Below, piece by piece: positions 28,481 through 38,618 of a DNA stretch of 64,000 nt. The notes beneath the pieces are model-generated. The model was given only the letters and a program-made list of their open reading frames with translations, had not been told where the DNA came from and did not search any database. Position numbers and translations under genes: made by a program. This DNA is from Bacillus sp. RO2 (GTDB taxonomy: Bacteria; Bacillota; Bacilli; Bacillales; Bacillaceae_I). Each line of letters begins with the position of its first letter. The stretch's first letter is position 1. The DNA lies in NCBI RefSeq assembly GCF_012911845.1, contig NZ_JAAXCU010000024.1, positions 1 to 64,000 of the forward strand, in the 5' to 3' direction.

Positions 28481-28605
28481 GCTGATCTCCGCGAACGGCT
28501 TCGCTTTCCGCGGGGCGCTGCTGGAGCCTCCTCGGCAAGCCTTCGGGGTCTCCACCAAGCGCTGCCCCCCGCAGGAGTCTTCGCCTTTCGCTACAGTCAC
28601 CAGCT
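28481..28605 (-). repeat. Intergenic repeat copy A6
   Basis: Single A-orientation copy in the fabG-acpP gap, with the canonical centre GAGCCTCCTCGGC. Interrupts what would otherwise be the fab operon. Confidence 0.8.
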
Positions 28606-28626
28606 ATAAATCATCAAAACCATAGA

Positions 28627-29367
28627 TTACATCACCATTCCGCCGTCTACGTGGAGGGTTTGGCCGGTGATGTAGGCACTTTTTTCGGATGCAAGGAAAG
28701 ATACGACAGAGGCAATGTCTTTTGCTTCTCCGAATCTTGCAAGCGGGATTTGCTTGAGCATTTCTGCCTTCACTTCTTCTGTTAATTTATCCGTCATGTC
28801 CGTTGTGATGAATCCTGGTGCTATTGCATTTACGGTGATATGACGGGAAGCTAATTCGCGTGCCGTTGATTTAGTAAGACCAATCACACCTGCTTTTGCC
28901 GCTACGTAGTTTGCTTGCCCTGCATTCCCCATCACACCGACAATGGACGCAATGTTGATGATTCTGCCGGATCGTTGCTTCATCATTTGACGTGTTACTG
29001 CTTTTGTCGCGTTGAATACACCTTTAAGATTAATGTTAATCACATCATCCCACTCGTCTTCCTTCATTCGCATCAGAAGATTATCGCGGGTAATACCGGC
29101 GTTATTGACGAGGATATCAATGGTACCGAACTGAGTAAGCGCTTCTTTCATCATAGCTTGTACGTCTTCCATGTTCCCTACATTACAACGTACTGCGATA
29201 GCCTCGCTACCCATTTCTTTAATTGCTTCCACTACTTCGTAAGCCTTTGCTTCGCTTCCTGAATAGTTAACAACTACATTCGCACCTTGTTCTGCTAATT
29301 CAAGTGCAACGGCTCGGCCAATTCCGCGGGACGCCCCTGTTACAACAGCTGTTTTTCCTTTAAGCAT
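28627..29367 (-). CDS. fabG: 3-oxoacyl-[acyl-carrier-protein] reductase FabG
   Basis: NADPH-dependent ketoacyl-ACP reductase of fatty acid elongation. 246 aa, short-chain dehydrogenase fold: [29 protein letters not shown], catalytic Ser in [11 protein letters not shown] and YxxxK in NYVAAKAG. The start at 29367 follows GGGGAGGAC and overlaps the fabD stop by 8 bp, so translation is coupled. Confidence 0.96.
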   Translation of the reverse strand: MLKGKTAVVTGASRGIGRAVALELAEQGANVVVNYSGSEAKAYEVVEAIKEMGSEAIAVRCNVGNMEDVQAMMKEALTQFGTIDILVNNAGITRDNLLMRMKEDEWDDVININLKGVFNATKAVTRQMMKQRSGRIINIASIVGVMGNAGQANYVAAKAGVIGLTKSTARELASRHITVNAIAPGFITTDMTDKLTEEVKAEMLKQIPLARFGEAKDIASVVSFLASEKSAYITGQTLHVDGGMVM

Positions 29368-30316
29368 TTGTAGAGTCCTCCCCTTTAAAGTGATCAATTG
29401 CTTTTTGCAGTGTTTCATTATCATAAACTGGAATCGTCGTTGCTCTGCGATTCACTTTTTTGATGAGACCTGATAGCACTTTACCCGGCCCTACTTCAAC
29501 AAATGTATCGACTCCAAGTTCTATCAGTTTCTCTACAGATTGTTCCCATCGAACAGGAGAGTAGAGCTGCTCCACGAGCTTCACAGGAATCTCTGAAGCA
29601 CTTCTCATTTCATTCGCGTCCACATTCGCAATGACAGGTATTGTAGCGTCATTAATTGAGATGGAGGACAGAGTATCTTCTAGTTTGGAAGCTGCCGGTT
29701 TCATTAGACTGGAGTGAAAAGGGCCGCTAACTACTAGAGGAATTACTCTTTTTGCGCCTTTTTCCTTCGCTTTTTCAGATGCTAACGACACACCTTGTGC
29801 GGAACCAGATATAACAATCTGACCTGGACAATTTAAGTTTGCAAGTTGAACAGGTCCAGCTTCCTCAGATGCCTCTTCACAAGCTTCTTTCAATAAACTT
29901 TCTTCAAGACCTAGCACAGCAGCCATGGATCCAACACCAGCTGGAACTGCTTCTTCCATATATTTTCCGCGCATATGGACAGTATAGACAGCATCTTCAA
30001 AGCTGATGGATTCTGCCGCTACAAGAGCAGAGTATTCACCAAGGCTATGTCCTGCCGTGTAGTCCGCATTAATACCTGCTTGTTTAAGTATTTGCAAGAT
30101 AGCGATGCTCGATGTCAGAAGTGCCGGCTGGGCATTGTATGTCAGCGTGAGCTCTTCTTGAGGCCCTTCAAACATTAAAGATGATAGTTTGTAGCCTAAT
30201 TTCTCGTCCGCTGTCTCCATTACTTCTTGAACTTCTTTATATTCAGTGGCTAATTCTTGAGCCATGCCAACAATTTGTGAGCCTTGTCCTGGAAAAACAA
30301 ATGCAACCTTACCCAT
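29360..30316 (-). CDS. fabD: Malonyl-CoA:ACP transacylase FabD
   Basis: Transfers malonyl groups from CoA to ACP. 318 aa with [12 protein letters not shown], catalytic Ser in [13 protein letters not shown], and His in [11 protein letters not shown]. The ATG overlaps the plsX stop (TAATG). Part of fapR-plsX-fabD-fabG. Confidence 0.97.
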   Translation of the reverse strand: MGKVAFVFPGQGSQIVGMAQELATEYKEVQEVMETADEKLGYKLSSLMFEGPQEELTLTYNAQPALLTSSIAILQILKQAGINADYTAGHSLGEYSALVAAESISFEDAVYTVHMRGKYMEEAVPAGVGSMAAVLGLEESLLKEACEEASEEAGPVQLANLNCPGQIVISGSAQGVSLASEKAKEKGAKRVIPLVVSGPFHSSLMKPAASKLEDTLSSISINDATIPVIANVDANEMRSASEIPVKLVEQLYSPVRWEQSVEKLIELGVDTFVEVGPGKVLSGLIKKVNRRATTIPVYDNETLQKAIDHFKGEDSTNA

Positions 30317-31335
30317 TATTCTCCCCCGTTCTCTTGTTTAGTCACAAACTCCATTTTTTCAATAGTACGAGCAATGGTACCAACCATATCTTTTTGTAGC
30401 ATTTCGCGTGTTTGACGTATGGCATTGTATACAGCATTGTCATCTGAAGAGCCGTGGGCCTTGACGACTGGCGCCTTTAAGCCAAATAGAGCCGCCCCAC
30501 CGTATTCGGAGTAGTCCATTTTTGTTTTGATTGTCTTAAGTTTCGGCTTTAAAACTGCTGCTGCAAGCTTGCTTTTCAGGTCACTTGTCAGCGCCTCTTT
30601 TAACATATCAAAGACAGAAAGTGCGGTTCCTTCAATGGCTTTTAACGTAATGTTTCCGGTAAATCCGTCAGTTACCACTACATCTGCTACACCATTTAAG
30701 AGGTCCCTTGCCTCTACATTTCCGATAAAATGGACCGCATTGGATTCTTTGATGTATTCAAAAGCAGCTTTAGTCAGTTCATTTCCTTTTTTATCTTCTG
30801 TTCCTACATTTAGTAAAGCTACACGAGGAGCTTTTACACCACGGACCTTCTCTGCATAGATGGACCCCATGAGAGCATATTGAAAGAGATGTTCTGGTTT
30901 CGCATCTGCATTGGCACCTACATCCATCATGACGAACCCTTTACCATCACCTGTTGGTAATGTCGGTGATAGAGCAGGTCGTTCAATTCCTTTGATGCGG
31001 CCTACAATCAATAGTCCTGCTGTCATCAAGGCACCAGTGTTCCCTGCTGAAATGCAGGCATCTGCTCGTCCCTCTTTCACTTCTTTGGCCATCAGGACCA
31101 TAGAGGCGTTCTTTTTACGGCGTACTGCGCGAACCGGTTCCTCATCTCCTGAAATTACCTCATCTGTATGTAAAATCGTTATTTGTTTTTCATTCGTTAA
31201 ATATGGTCGAATCTTATTTTCATCCCCAACAAGGGTAAAGTTAACATCACTATATTTTTCAACAGCTTTCATGACACCTTCTACTATCGTCTTTGGTGCA
31301 TGATCGCCACCCATTGCATCAATGGCAATTCTCAT
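30316..31335 (-). CDS. plsX: Phosphate acyltransferase PlsX
   Basis: Makes acyl-phosphate from acyl-ACP, the first step of phospholipid synthesis with PlsY. 339 aa: [29 protein letters not shown], and [14 protein letters not shown]. Lies 19 bp after fapR in the same transcript. Confidence 0.97.
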   Translation of the reverse strand: MRIAIDAMGGDHAPKTIVEGVMKAVEKYSDVNFTLVGDENKIRPYLTNEKQITILHTDEVISGDEEPVRAVRRKKNASMVLMAKEVKEGRADACISAGNTGALMTAGLLIVGRIKGIERPALSPTLPTGDGKGFVMMDVGANADAKPEHLFQYALMGSIYAEKVRGVKAPRVALLNVGTEDKKGNELTKAAFEYIKESNAVHFIGNVEARDLLNGVADVVVTDGFTGNITLKAIEGTALSVFDMLKEALTSDLKSKLAAAVLKPKLKTIKTKMDYSEYGGAALFGLKAPVVKAHGSSDDNAVYNAIRQTREMLQKDMVGTIARTIEKMEFVTKQENGGE

Positions 31336-31354
31336 TATTATAACCTGCCTTTAA

Positions 31355-31921
31355 TCAAGAACTTGTAGATCGGAACATTTCAAACTCACCATGGAAGACT
31401 TTTTCACTACCAACGGAGCTTTTTACTTCTACAGTTGTTCTACCTTTTTCTTTATCTACTTTACTAACAAAGGCTTTTGCCACAATTCTTTCACCCAATT
31501 TAACAGGTCGTGTAAATCGAATGGTAGCTTTTGCAGTTAACGCCAGTTCATCATTGATCACAGCAACTGCCAAAGAATTGGCCTGCGCAAACAAGTGATG
31601 CCCTCGTGTAATTTGATTTCGCTTAAAGACATGCTCACTTTGGACATCAAAAATGGAAATCGCGCTCTCATCTAATTGAAGGTCAATAATTTCACCGATT
31701 ACTTCATCAAGAGGCAAAGATTTCACTTCTTTTTCAAGCGTCCGTGCAGCCACGTTCTTAATTCTCTCCCTTAATTCAGGGATATTTAGCTCCAGACGAT
31801 CCAACCGGACTGTTTGGATGCTGACCTGAAAAACATCTGCAAGTTCTTCATCTGTAATAAAAGGGTTCTCCTGAATCTTATCTTTTAAAGATAACTGGCG
31901 CTCCTTTTTGTTTCGTCTCAT
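31355..31921 (-). CDS. fapR: Fatty acid and phospholipid repressor FapR
   Basis: Repressor released by malonyl-CoA. 188 aa: N-terminal HTH ([20 protein letters not shown]), linker helix, and C-terminal hot-dog effector domain ([23 protein letters not shown]). Start at 31921 (MRRNKKERQ) matches the family length; the longer open frame is not used. A 17-bp operator lies at its own transcription start, so it represses its own operon. Confidence 0.97.
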   Translation of the reverse strand: MRRNKKERQLSLKDKIQENPFITDEELADVFQVSIQTVRLDRLELNIPELRERIKNVAARTLEKEVKSLPLDEVIGEIIDLQLDESAISIFDVQSEHVFKRNQITRGHHLFAQANSLAVAVINDELALTAKATIRFTRPVKLGERIVAKAFVSKVDKEKGRTTVEVKSSVGSEKVFHGEFEMFRSTSS

Positions 31922-31943
31922 AAAATACACACCATCCGAACTA

Positions 31944-31960
31944 TTATGACTAGGTACTAA
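31944..31960 (-). promoter_or_regulatory. FapR operator
   Basis: Minus strand TTAGTACCTAGTCATAA, an imperfect inverted repeat matching the FapR consensus half-site TTAGTAC. It lies directly downstream of the -10, over the expected transcription start, a position fit for repression. Confidence 0.8.
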
Positions 31961-31964
31961 TAGT

Positions 31965-31993
31965 AGTATATATACATAAAAAGCATATTGCAA
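31965..31993 (-). promoter_or_regulatory. Promoter of the fapR-plsX-fabD-fabG operon
   Basis: Minus strand TTGCAA (31988-31993), 17-nt spacer, TATACT (31965-31970), adjacent to the FapR operator. Confidence 0.75.
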
Positions 31994-32016
31994 GATAAAA
32001 TTTCGTGACATCGAAA

Positions 32017-32060
32017 CTAAAAGGCAGAGAAAGCCAGCTATACGGCTTCACACTGCCTCT
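32017..32060 (-). terminator. recG terminator
   Basis: Two-part stem AGGCAG/CTGCCT (32022-32027, 32053-32058) and AAGCC/GGCTT (32031-32035, 32044-32048), with a short T run on the minus strand. Confidence 0.65.
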
Positions 32061-32061
32061 A

Positions 32062-34092
32062 TCAATCCAACTTGTCACCGTCTAAAATCCCCGAGTGTTC
32101 GATCATTTCTCTTAACCCTCTATATTCCTCATCCACCCAAAAGCTATCGGAATAAAGAAGATCATAAGCATCCTGCCTCGCTACTTCAAGAGCCCGGTAA
32201 TCATGGACCATGTCTGCCACTTTAAATTCAGGGACACCGCTTTGTTTTCTGCCAAAGAAATCGCCAGGTCCCCTCAGTTCCAAGTCCTTCTCTGAAAGCA
32301 CAAAACCATCGTTCGTTTCTGTCATGATTTTCATGCGTTCTTTCCCTACTTCCGATTTCGGATCTGCAAGCAGAATGCAGTAAGATTGTTCACTGCCACG
32401 ACCAACACGGCCGCGAAGCTGATGCAGTTGGGAAAGACCAAAACGTTCTGCATCATAGATTACCATCATCGTCGCATTTGGTACGTTAACACCAACTTCT
32501 ACAACGGTTGTTGAAACAAGCAGTTGCACTTCATTTTTGCTGAAAGCTTCCATGACTTTTTCTTTTTCATCAGAATTCAACCTTCCATGCATTAATCCAA
32601 TACTCCAGTTTCCTCGGTAGTAATGTGTAAGCATATCGTGCACATCTATCGCATTTTGCACGTCCAGTTTTTCCGATTCCTCGATAAGTGGGCAGATAAC
32701 ATAAGCTTGTCTACCTTTTTGAAGCTCCTTTTCCACGAACCCTAATACCCTGTCAATCATCTGATGTTTCGCCCAGTAGGTCTCTATTGCTTTTCGCCCT
32801 GCTGGCATTTCATCAATAATAGATACATCCATTTCTCCAAAGGCTGTAATGGCAAGCGTTCTTGGAATCGGCGTTGCAGTCATAAATAATACATCTGGAT
32901 TTGAACCTTTTTCGCGGAGCACCCTTCGCTGTTCAACACCAAAACGGTGCTGCTCATCAGTAATGACAAGGCCAAGACTTTTGAAGTTCACTTCGTCTTG
33001 TATTAATGCATGAGTTCCGACAAGGATATCTATTTCTCCATTAGACAATCGTTCCAAAAGCTCCCTGCGTCGCTTTCCTTTGACAGAACTTGTTAACAAC
33101 TCTATGTTGACTGTCGTTTCACTAAATAGACTTGTTAAAGATTGGGCATGTTGTTCGGCAAGTATTTCCGTTGGTACCATTAACGCCCCTTGATAACCAG
33201 ATAGGTGTGCAGCATATAGAGAAATTGCCGCAACCACTGTTTTACCAGACCCAACATCACCTTGCAATAATCGATTCATGCGGAAAGGAGATGTCATGTC
33301 GCCTATGATTTCTCTCAATACTCTATTCTGTGCACCTGTAAGCGGGAAAGGTAGGTTAGTGATGAATTGATCTAGCATTGTATCAGAAAACTGGTGAACC
33401 AGTCCTTTTGTTTGCTCACGTTTATATTTCCTTAATGCTTGAATCTTTAGCTGGAAAAGTAAAAATTCCTCATAAACAAAATACCTTCTTGCATGCTTCA
33501 ACGTTTCTTGATTGACTGGGTTATGTAGCGCCCTTATGGAATCACCTTTTGAAGGTAATTTGTATTTTTGTAAAAGAGAAAGAGGGAGTGCACTTTCCAA
33601 TTGGGCTCCATATGTTTTTAGTGCATTACTAATAAACTTACGCATTTGTTTGACTGTAATATTTCCTTTGACCGAGTAAACAGGTTCGACTTCACTTTCT
33701 TTCAAGAATGGACCAAAATGAATCTCCATGACTGTAATAGTTTGTCGATGCTGATCCCATTTTCCGGTAATCGTGATAGTATCATTAATGGAAAGTTTAT
33801 TCTTGTAATATGGTCGGTTGAAACATACCGCCTTCACTAAAAAACGGCCGACAAAAAATCGAAACGTGAGCCTAGATTTCTTTTTGCCAAAATACATAAG
33901 AGAAGGTTCCCCATGAACCTTCCCTTCCACCGTTATTTTCTCTTCATGTTTTACTTCTGATATATCTCTAAGCCTGTAATCTTCATATCTGTACGGGAAA
34001 TGCATCAACAGATCTTCTACTGAAACTATTCCCATTGCATGTAGGGAGCTTGCGGTCTCTTCCCCTATGCCTTTTAAGGATGTTACTGTCAT
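32062..34092 (-). CDS. recG: ATP-dependent DNA helicase RecG
   Basis: Branch-migration helicase acting on stalled forks and Holliday junctions. Wedge/OB domain first (FPYRYEDYRLRD, VEGKVHGEPS), then SF2 motifs GDVGSGKTVVA (Walker A), DEQHRFGV (DEQH box), TATPIPRTLA, and VSTTVVEVGVNVPNAT, LRGRVGRG. I take the ATG at 34092 (676 aa); it lacks a clear RBS, and GTG codons at 34110 or 34131, overlapping sdaAA, are alternatives. Follows sdaAA. Confidence 0.95.
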   Translation of the reverse strand: MTVTSLKGIGEETASSLHAMGIVSVEDLLMHFPYRYEDYRLRDISEVKHEEKITVEGKVHGEPSLMYFGKKKSRLTFRFFVGRFLVKAVCFNRPYYKNKLSINDTITITGKWDQHRQTITVMEIHFGPFLKESEVEPVYSVKGNITVKQMRKFISNALKTYGAQLESALPLSLLQKYKLPSKGDSIRALHNPVNQETLKHARRYFVYEEFLLFQLKIQALRKYKREQTKGLVHQFSDTMLDQFITNLPFPLTGAQNRVLREIIGDMTSPFRMNRLLQGDVGSGKTVVAAISLYAAHLSGYQGALMVPTEILAEQHAQSLTSLFSETTVNIELLTSSVKGKRRRELLERLSNGEIDILVGTHALIQDEVNFKSLGLVITDEQHRFGVEQRRVLREKGSNPDVLFMTATPIPRTLAITAFGEMDVSIIDEMPAGRKAIETYWAKHQMIDRVLGFVEKELQKGRQAYVICPLIEESEKLDVQNAIDVHDMLTHYYRGNWSIGLMHGRLNSDEKEKVMEAFSKNEVQLLVSTTVVEVGVNVPNATMMVIYDAERFGLSQLHQLRGRVGRGSEQSYCILLADPKSEVGKERMKIMTETNDGFVLSEKDLELRGPGDFFGRKQSGVPEFKVADMVHDYRALEVARQDAYDLLYSDSFWVDEEYRGLREMIEHSGILDGDKLD

Positions 34093-34102
34093 TTCGGATA
34101 AA

Positions 34103-34990
34103 TTAGTCACCTTTTTGTAAGGGAACACCAAATATTTTCGCTTCTAATTCACGACCAGTTGGTGTTGCCGCCAACCCTCCTTGAGCAGTTTCTTTAAGTG
34201 CAGTAGGCATCGTCTGTCCAATCTTGTACATTGCGTCGATTACTTCATCACACGGAATTCTGCTTGTAATTCCGGCCAGTGCCATGTCTGCTGCGACCAT
34301 TGCATTTGCTGCACCCATTGCATTACGCTTTACGCACGGGACTTCTACAAGCCCTGCAACAGGGTCACATACTAATCCTAACATGTTTTTAAGCGTAATG
34401 GCCATTGCTTGTGCACATTGATCTGGAGTTCCACCAGCCATTTCCACAATAGCAGCTGCCGCCATTCCAGATGCAGAGCCCACCTCAGCCTGACATCCAC
34501 CGGCTGCACCGGAGATAGAGGCATTATTAGCAACAACAAACCCGAAAGCTCCTGACGTGAATAAGAAGTTGATCATTTCTTCTCTTGTCGGGTTAAGCAC
34601 ATTTTTGACGGCAAAGAGTGTTCCAGGAACGACCCCAGCAGAACCAGCTGTCGGAGTGGCACAGATTGTACCCATGGCAGCATTTACTTCATTTGTAGCT
34701 ACTGCTTTACTTACTGCATCCAATATATTTTTACCTGTAAGAAAATTGCCTTTTTCGATATATTTTTGTAGAAGCACTGCATCTCCGCCCGTTAAACCAG
34801 AAACCGATCTTACCCCTTCAAGGCCTCTTTCTACAGCCTGCTCCATGATCGTAAGATTTTTGTCCATCTGTTCAAAAATCTCCGCGCGTGTTCTTCCGGT
34901 AAATTCCATTTCCTGTTCAATCATAATCTCTGAAATTTTCTTATTACTGCTTTGTGCTATTTCAATCAGTTCTGCAACATTACGAAACAT
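34103..34990 (-). CDS. sdaAA: L-serine dehydratase, alpha subunit
   Basis: Iron-sulfur enzyme subunit that deaminates L-serine to pyruvate with SdaAB. 295 aa with the cluster-binding cysteines in GTICATPTAGSAG, GGCQAEVGSASGMAAAA and GLVCDPVAGLVEVPC. Follows sdaAB with a 60-bp gap; recG follows at once. Confidence 0.96.
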   Translation of the reverse strand: MFRNVAELIEIAQSSNKKISEIMIEQEMEFTGRTRAEIFEQMDKNLTIMEQAVERGLEGVRSVSGLTGGDAVLLQKYIEKGNFLTGKNILDAVSKAVATNEVNAAMGTICATPTAGSAGVVPGTLFAVKNVLNPTREEMINFLFTSGAFGFVVANNASISGAAGGCQAEVGSASGMAAAAIVEMAGGTPDQCAQAMAITLKNMLGLVCDPVAGLVEVPCVKRNAMGAANAMVAADMALAGITSRIPCDEVIDAMYKIGQTMPTALKETAQGGLAATPTGRELEAKIFGVPLQKGD

Positions 34991-35050
34991 GATTTTTCCC
35001 CCTTAAGAGCTATACATCAGTTGAAAGCGCTATCATTATTATTCTAAAAG

Positions 35051-35713
35051 CTAGTCTACAATTTTTGTAACTTGAGTGATGTTAGGTAATGCGGTTAGTT
35101 CTTGAATTACTGCGTCATCAATATTCTGATCCACTTCTATGGTCATTAAGGCTGTTTTTCCTTTTTCCTTACGAGAAACCTCCATATGGCCTATGTTGAT
35201 GGCGAATTTCGCTAAAACATTGGCAACTCCAGCTATCGCACCGTAACGGTCATCATGAACAACAAGTAATGCAGGATGATTTCCTGAAAGCTTCAGGGCA
35301 AAACCGTTAAGCTCTGTAATCTCAATTTTCCCACCGCCTATCGAAATACCGACAAGCTCCAATTCTCCTTTTTCATCACCGATTACAACTTTTGCCGTAT
35401 TCGGATGGTCTGTGACGGCATCTTCTTCATGAAATGAAATGGCAACCCCTAATGAATCTGCAATTTGAAGGGAGGTTTTAATTCTTTCATCGAATGTATC
35501 AAAATCAAGTAAGCCTCCGACAATCGCTACATCTGTACCATGCCCTTTATATGTTTTTGCAAAAGAACCGTAAAACGATATGTTTGCCCATTTTGGCTGC
35601 CTGCCGAAAAGACTTCTTGCCACACGCCCGATTCTAGCGGCCCCGGCTGTATGGGAACTTGATGGTCCTATCATGATCGGGCCAATAATATCAAATACAC
35701 TTTTATATTTCAT
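35051..35713 (-). CDS. sdaAB: L-serine dehydratase, beta subunit
   Basis: 220-aa partner of SdaAA. N-terminal beta domain (DIIGPIMIGPSSSHTAGAARIGR) and C-terminal ACT domain (LLVVHDDRYGAIAGVANVLA), likely a regulatory serine site. First gene of sdaAB-sdaAA-recG, after the fakA terminator. Confidence 0.96.
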   Translation of the reverse strand: MKYKSVFDIIGPIMIGPSSSHTAGAARIGRVARSLFGRQPKWANISFYGSFAKTYKGHGTDVAIVGGLLDFDTFDERIKTSLQIADSLGVAISFHEEDAVTDHPNTAKVVIGDEKGELELVGISIGGGKIEITELNGFALKLSGNHPALLVVHDDRYGAIAGVANVLAKFAINIGHMEVSRKEKGKTALMTIEVDQNIDDAVIQELTALPNITQVTKIVD

Positions 35714-35778
35714 GCCTGCCCACTCCCCTATGACGGTTTACTGTTTTATACCACAGCAAATTTTCTTTTTTTACACAT

Positions 35779-35808
35779 ACAAAAGAAGGGTGTTAGCCCT
35801 TCTTTTGT
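35779..35808 (-). terminator. fakA terminator
   Basis: 12-bp stem ACAAAAGAAGGG with CCCTTCTTTTGT around a 6-nt loop; T-rich arm serves as tail on the minus strand. Confidence 0.8.
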
Positions 35809-35827
35809 TTTCAAATATTATATTAGC

Positions 35828-37504
35828 CTACTCGATCGAAAAGATAAAGGAATATAGTGGCTGTTTTCCATTATGGACTTCCACTTCCACTTCCGGATAA
35901 GATTCTTCTAATTCACTCACAAGTTCTTCCACATCTTCTTCTGTTACATCTTCACCGTAGATGACAGTAAGAATTTCTGAGTCTTCGTCAACCATGCTAG
36001 TTAGAAGTTCCTTTGCAGCGGATTTTTTGTCTTTGTTAGTAAGAACAATTTTTCCGTCAGCAATTCCCATGAAATCATCTTTCTGGATTTCAACACCATC
36101 AATATTTGTATCTCTAACTGCGAATGTAATTTGTCCAGTTTTTACAGATCCTAAAGCTTCTTTCATTGTTGCTTCATTGTCAGCAAGCTCTCCAGTAGGG
36201 TTAAATGCAAGGATTGCTGCCATTCCTTGTGGAACTGTTTTACTTTCCACAACCGCTACGTTTTGATCAGCAACTTCTGCTGCTTGCTTTGCCGCCATGA
36301 TGATGTTGCTGTTATTTGGAAGGATGATCACGTTATCAGCGTTCACTTCTTCGATCGCTTTAAGGATATCCTCTGTGCTTGGGTTCATTGTCTGGCCGCC
36401 TTCAATGACCGCTTTTGCTCCGATGCTCTTGAATAGCTCGGCAATCCCTTCGCCCATCGCAACCGTGATGATTCCAAATTTCTCACGCTTTTTGTTTACT
36501 TCAGGTTTTGGAGCAGGATAGTCATCTTCTTCAAAAAGTAGGTTGCTATGCTGTTCTCTCATATTCTCAATCTTCATGTTGATCAGGCTTCCGTATTTTT
36601 GACCATAAGTCAAAACATCTCCAGGCTGTTCCGCATGAATGTGTACTTTCACAATTTCCTCATCTGCAATAACTAGAAGGGAGTCCCCATATTGAGACAG
36701 GTCGTTACGGAAGTTTTCTTCAGTAAAAGGATTAGCTTTCACTTTTTCCTCTTCAAACTTGACCATGAACTCTGTACAATAACCGAACTCTATATCTTCT
36801 GTATTGATTGCAGAGTGAACACTCTTATGGTGTTCTGCATTAACAAGCTCGTTCATAGTTGTAGTAGGAACGATATCTTCAATGCTTTGTCCTTTCAGCT
36901 CCGCAAGGAATCCTTCATAAATATAAACTAACCCTTGTCCGCCACTGTCCACTACTCCTACTTCTTTTAACACAGGTAGTAGGTCTGGTGTGCGCTTTAG
37001 GGAAGCATTTGCTTCTTTTAATGTCTCTTCCATTAAAACAATGATATCTTCTTCATTTTTAGCAACCGCAACAGCTCTCTTTGCAGCATCTTTCGCTACA
37101 GTAAGAATAGTTCCCTCCACAGGCTTCATAACAGCTTTGTATGCTGTTTGTACTCCTGCTTCAAGCGCTTGTGCAAAGTCTTTGCTTGTAATCGTTTCTT
37201 TAGACTCAATATGCTTAGAGAATCCGCGGAATAATTGAGAAAGAATAACTCCAGAGTTACCTCTTGCACCCATAAGTAGGCCTTTAGCCAGTGCCGAACC
37301 AACCTTCCCAATATGTTCAGAAACATTGCCCTTCACTTCTTTCGCTCCTGAAGTGATGGAAAGATTCATATTTGTTCCCGTATCTCCATCCGGAACCGGA
37401 AAAACGTTCAACGCATCCACTGTCTTGGCGTTGTTTGATAGATGATTTGCACCTTGGATGACCATTTGTGCAAAACGTTTCCCATTTAGAACTTTTACTG
37501 ACAC
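35828..37504 (-). CDS. fakA: Fatty acid kinase subunit FakA (YloV)
   Basis: ATP-binding subunit of the FakA/FakB kinase that phosphorylates exogenous fatty acids for PlsX/PlsY use. 558 aa: N-terminal DhaL domain (NVFPVPDGDTGTNM, MGARGNSGVILSQLFRGF), a central linker and a C-terminal Dak1_2-type domain (IIVLPNNSNIIMAAKQAAE). Follows yloU by 16 bp. Its nearness to plsX/fapR fits a lipid function. Confidence 0.94.
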   Translation of the reverse strand: MSVKVLNGKRFAQMVIQGANHLSNNAKTVDALNVFPVPDGDTGTNMNLSITSGAKEVKGNVSEHIGKVGSALAKGLLMGARGNSGVILSQLFRGFSKHIESKETITSKDFAQALEAGVQTAYKAVMKPVEGTILTVAKDAAKRAVAVAKNEEDIIVLMEETLKEANASLKRTPDLLPVLKEVGVVDSGGQGLVYIYEGFLAELKGQSIEDIVPTTTMNELVNAEHHKSVHSAINTEDIEFGYCTEFMVKFEEEKVKANPFTEENFRNDLSQYGDSLLVIADEEIVKVHIHAEQPGDVLTYGQKYGSLINMKIENMREQHSNLLFEEDDYPAPKPEVNKKREKFGIITVAMGEGIAELFKSIGAKAVIEGGQTMNPSTEDILKAIEEVNADNVIILPNNSNIIMAAKQAAEVADQNVAVVESKTVPQGMAAILAFNPTGELADNEATMKEALGSVKTGQITFAVRDTNIDGVEIQKDDFMGIADGKIVLTNKDKKSAAKELLTSMVDEDSEILTVIYGEDVTEEDVEELVSELEESYPEVEVEVHNGKQPLYSFIFSIE

Positions 37505-37520
37505 TAAATTTTCCTCCTTA

Positions 37521-37883
37521 TTACGGGTTCGTAACTCGAACTCCCTGTACGTAAATATTTAAAGAATCAACGGAAAGACCGAGCATTTGATTTAAGGTAT
37601 ATTTAACTTTCGTCTGTACATTATGAGCCACTTCGGAAATCTTTGTTCCATAGCTAACGATGATGTACATATCAATATGTAGCTGATCTTCTTCTTGGCG
37701 TACGATAACGCCTTTAGTGAAATTCTCTTTTCTAAGTATTTCGGACAACCCATCTTTCAATTGGCTTTTAGAGGCCATGCCTACTATTCCGTAACAATCA
37801 ACTGCAGCTCCACCAGCAATAGTAGCAACTACATCGTTAGAAATATCTATTTGACCATAGGATGTTTTTAGTTCGATGGACAT
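37521..37883 (-). CDS. yloU: Asp23/Gls24 family protein YloU
   Basis: 120-aa Asp23-family protein (IVGMASKSQLKDGLSEIL, VSYGTKISEVAHNVQTKV). Staphylococcal Asp23 relatives work at the membrane in cell-envelope homeostasis; YloU's own role is unclear. Start at 37883 follows AAGGGGG. Conserved pair with fakA. A TTGACA (38013-38018) and TATAAT (37987-37992) lie upstream on the minus strand but 20 nt apart, so promoter strength is uncertain. Confidence 0.92.
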   Translation of the reverse strand: MSIELKTSYGQIDISNDVVATIAGGAAVDCYGIVGMASKSQLKDGLSEILRKENFTKGVIVRQEEDQLHIDMYIIVSYGTKISEVAHNVQTKVKYTLNQMLGLSVDSLNIYVQGVRVTNP

Positions 37884-38247
37884 AAAGGTTCCCCCTTCAA
37901 TTGGATTTTTCACCTTGTCTACACGCTATTTTACTATAAAATCGTTCATTTTAAAAGCAGGCGGGTACTATTCTAATAATACTATTATTATACTGAATGC
38001 TAAAAACATGTATGTCAAGGTTTTTTTCTTGAAAGCTTTCCTTAGAACTATTGCAAAGTGTGGGGTAGTATGTTAAATTATATAAGTATTTTCAAGAGAT
38101 TATTTTGGTAAAGAAAAATGATGCAGAAGGGTACTTCTATGGACGTAGACCTTATGTATGGTTTTTCTCGCAATAATAAGAAGGTACTTTCTTATTACTA
38201 ATGAAAATATTGAATGATGTTTCTTTGTAGTTAGGAGGGAATTGAAC

Positions 38248-38436
38248 ATGGCACGTAAATGTGTAATCACAGGCAAAAAGACTGGTTCTGGAAACGCACG
38301 TTCTCACGCAATGAACTCTACTCGTCGTACTTGGGGTGCAAACCTTCAAAAAGTTCGCATTTTAGTAGACGGTAAGCCAAAGCGTGTATACGTTTCTGCA
38401 AGAGCTTTAAAATCAGGTAAAGTTGAGCGCGTTTAA
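38248..38436 (+). CDS. rpmB: 50S ribosomal protein L28
   Basis: 62-aa ribosomal protein ([20 protein letters not shown]). Start at 38248 after AGGAGGG. One of few plus-strand genes, divergent from yloU, as in B. subtilis. A possible promoter TTGCAA-17-TAAATT lies near 38052-38080. The rest of the 364-bp gap shows no gene. Has no Cys pairs beyond C5, so a zinc-free form is likely. Confidence 0.96.
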   Translation: MARKCVITGKKTGSGNARSHAMNSTRRTWGANLQKVRILVDGKPKRVYVSARALKSGKVERV

Positions 38437-38456
38437 TTAATATTTGCGCACATAAA

Positions 38457-38491
38457 GAAGCGACAGGGAGCGAGTCTTCCTGTCGCTTTTT
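38457..38491 (+). terminator. rpmB terminator
   Basis: AGCGACAGG (38459-38467) with CCTGTCGCT (38479-38487) followed by TTTTT. Confidence 0.85.
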
Positions 38492-38618
38492 ACTTTGGAT
38501 TGTATTATGATGGAACATTTAGGTTTACATAACTATTTTATCGTATACACCTTTGGGAATTAGTCGAAATGAGTTTAGATTGTATGTTTTTGGTCCTTTA
38601 TTAGCATGTAAAAATTGG

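Noticed and set aside
28386-28626. acpP in one operon with fapR-plsX-fabD-fabG
   Set aside because: A 241-bp gap with repeat A6 and a separate TATAAT box makes independent transcription more likely.
37987-38018. Standard sigma-A promoter for yloU
   Set aside because: Both hexamers are good, but the 20-nt spacer is outside the usual range; noted under yloU only.
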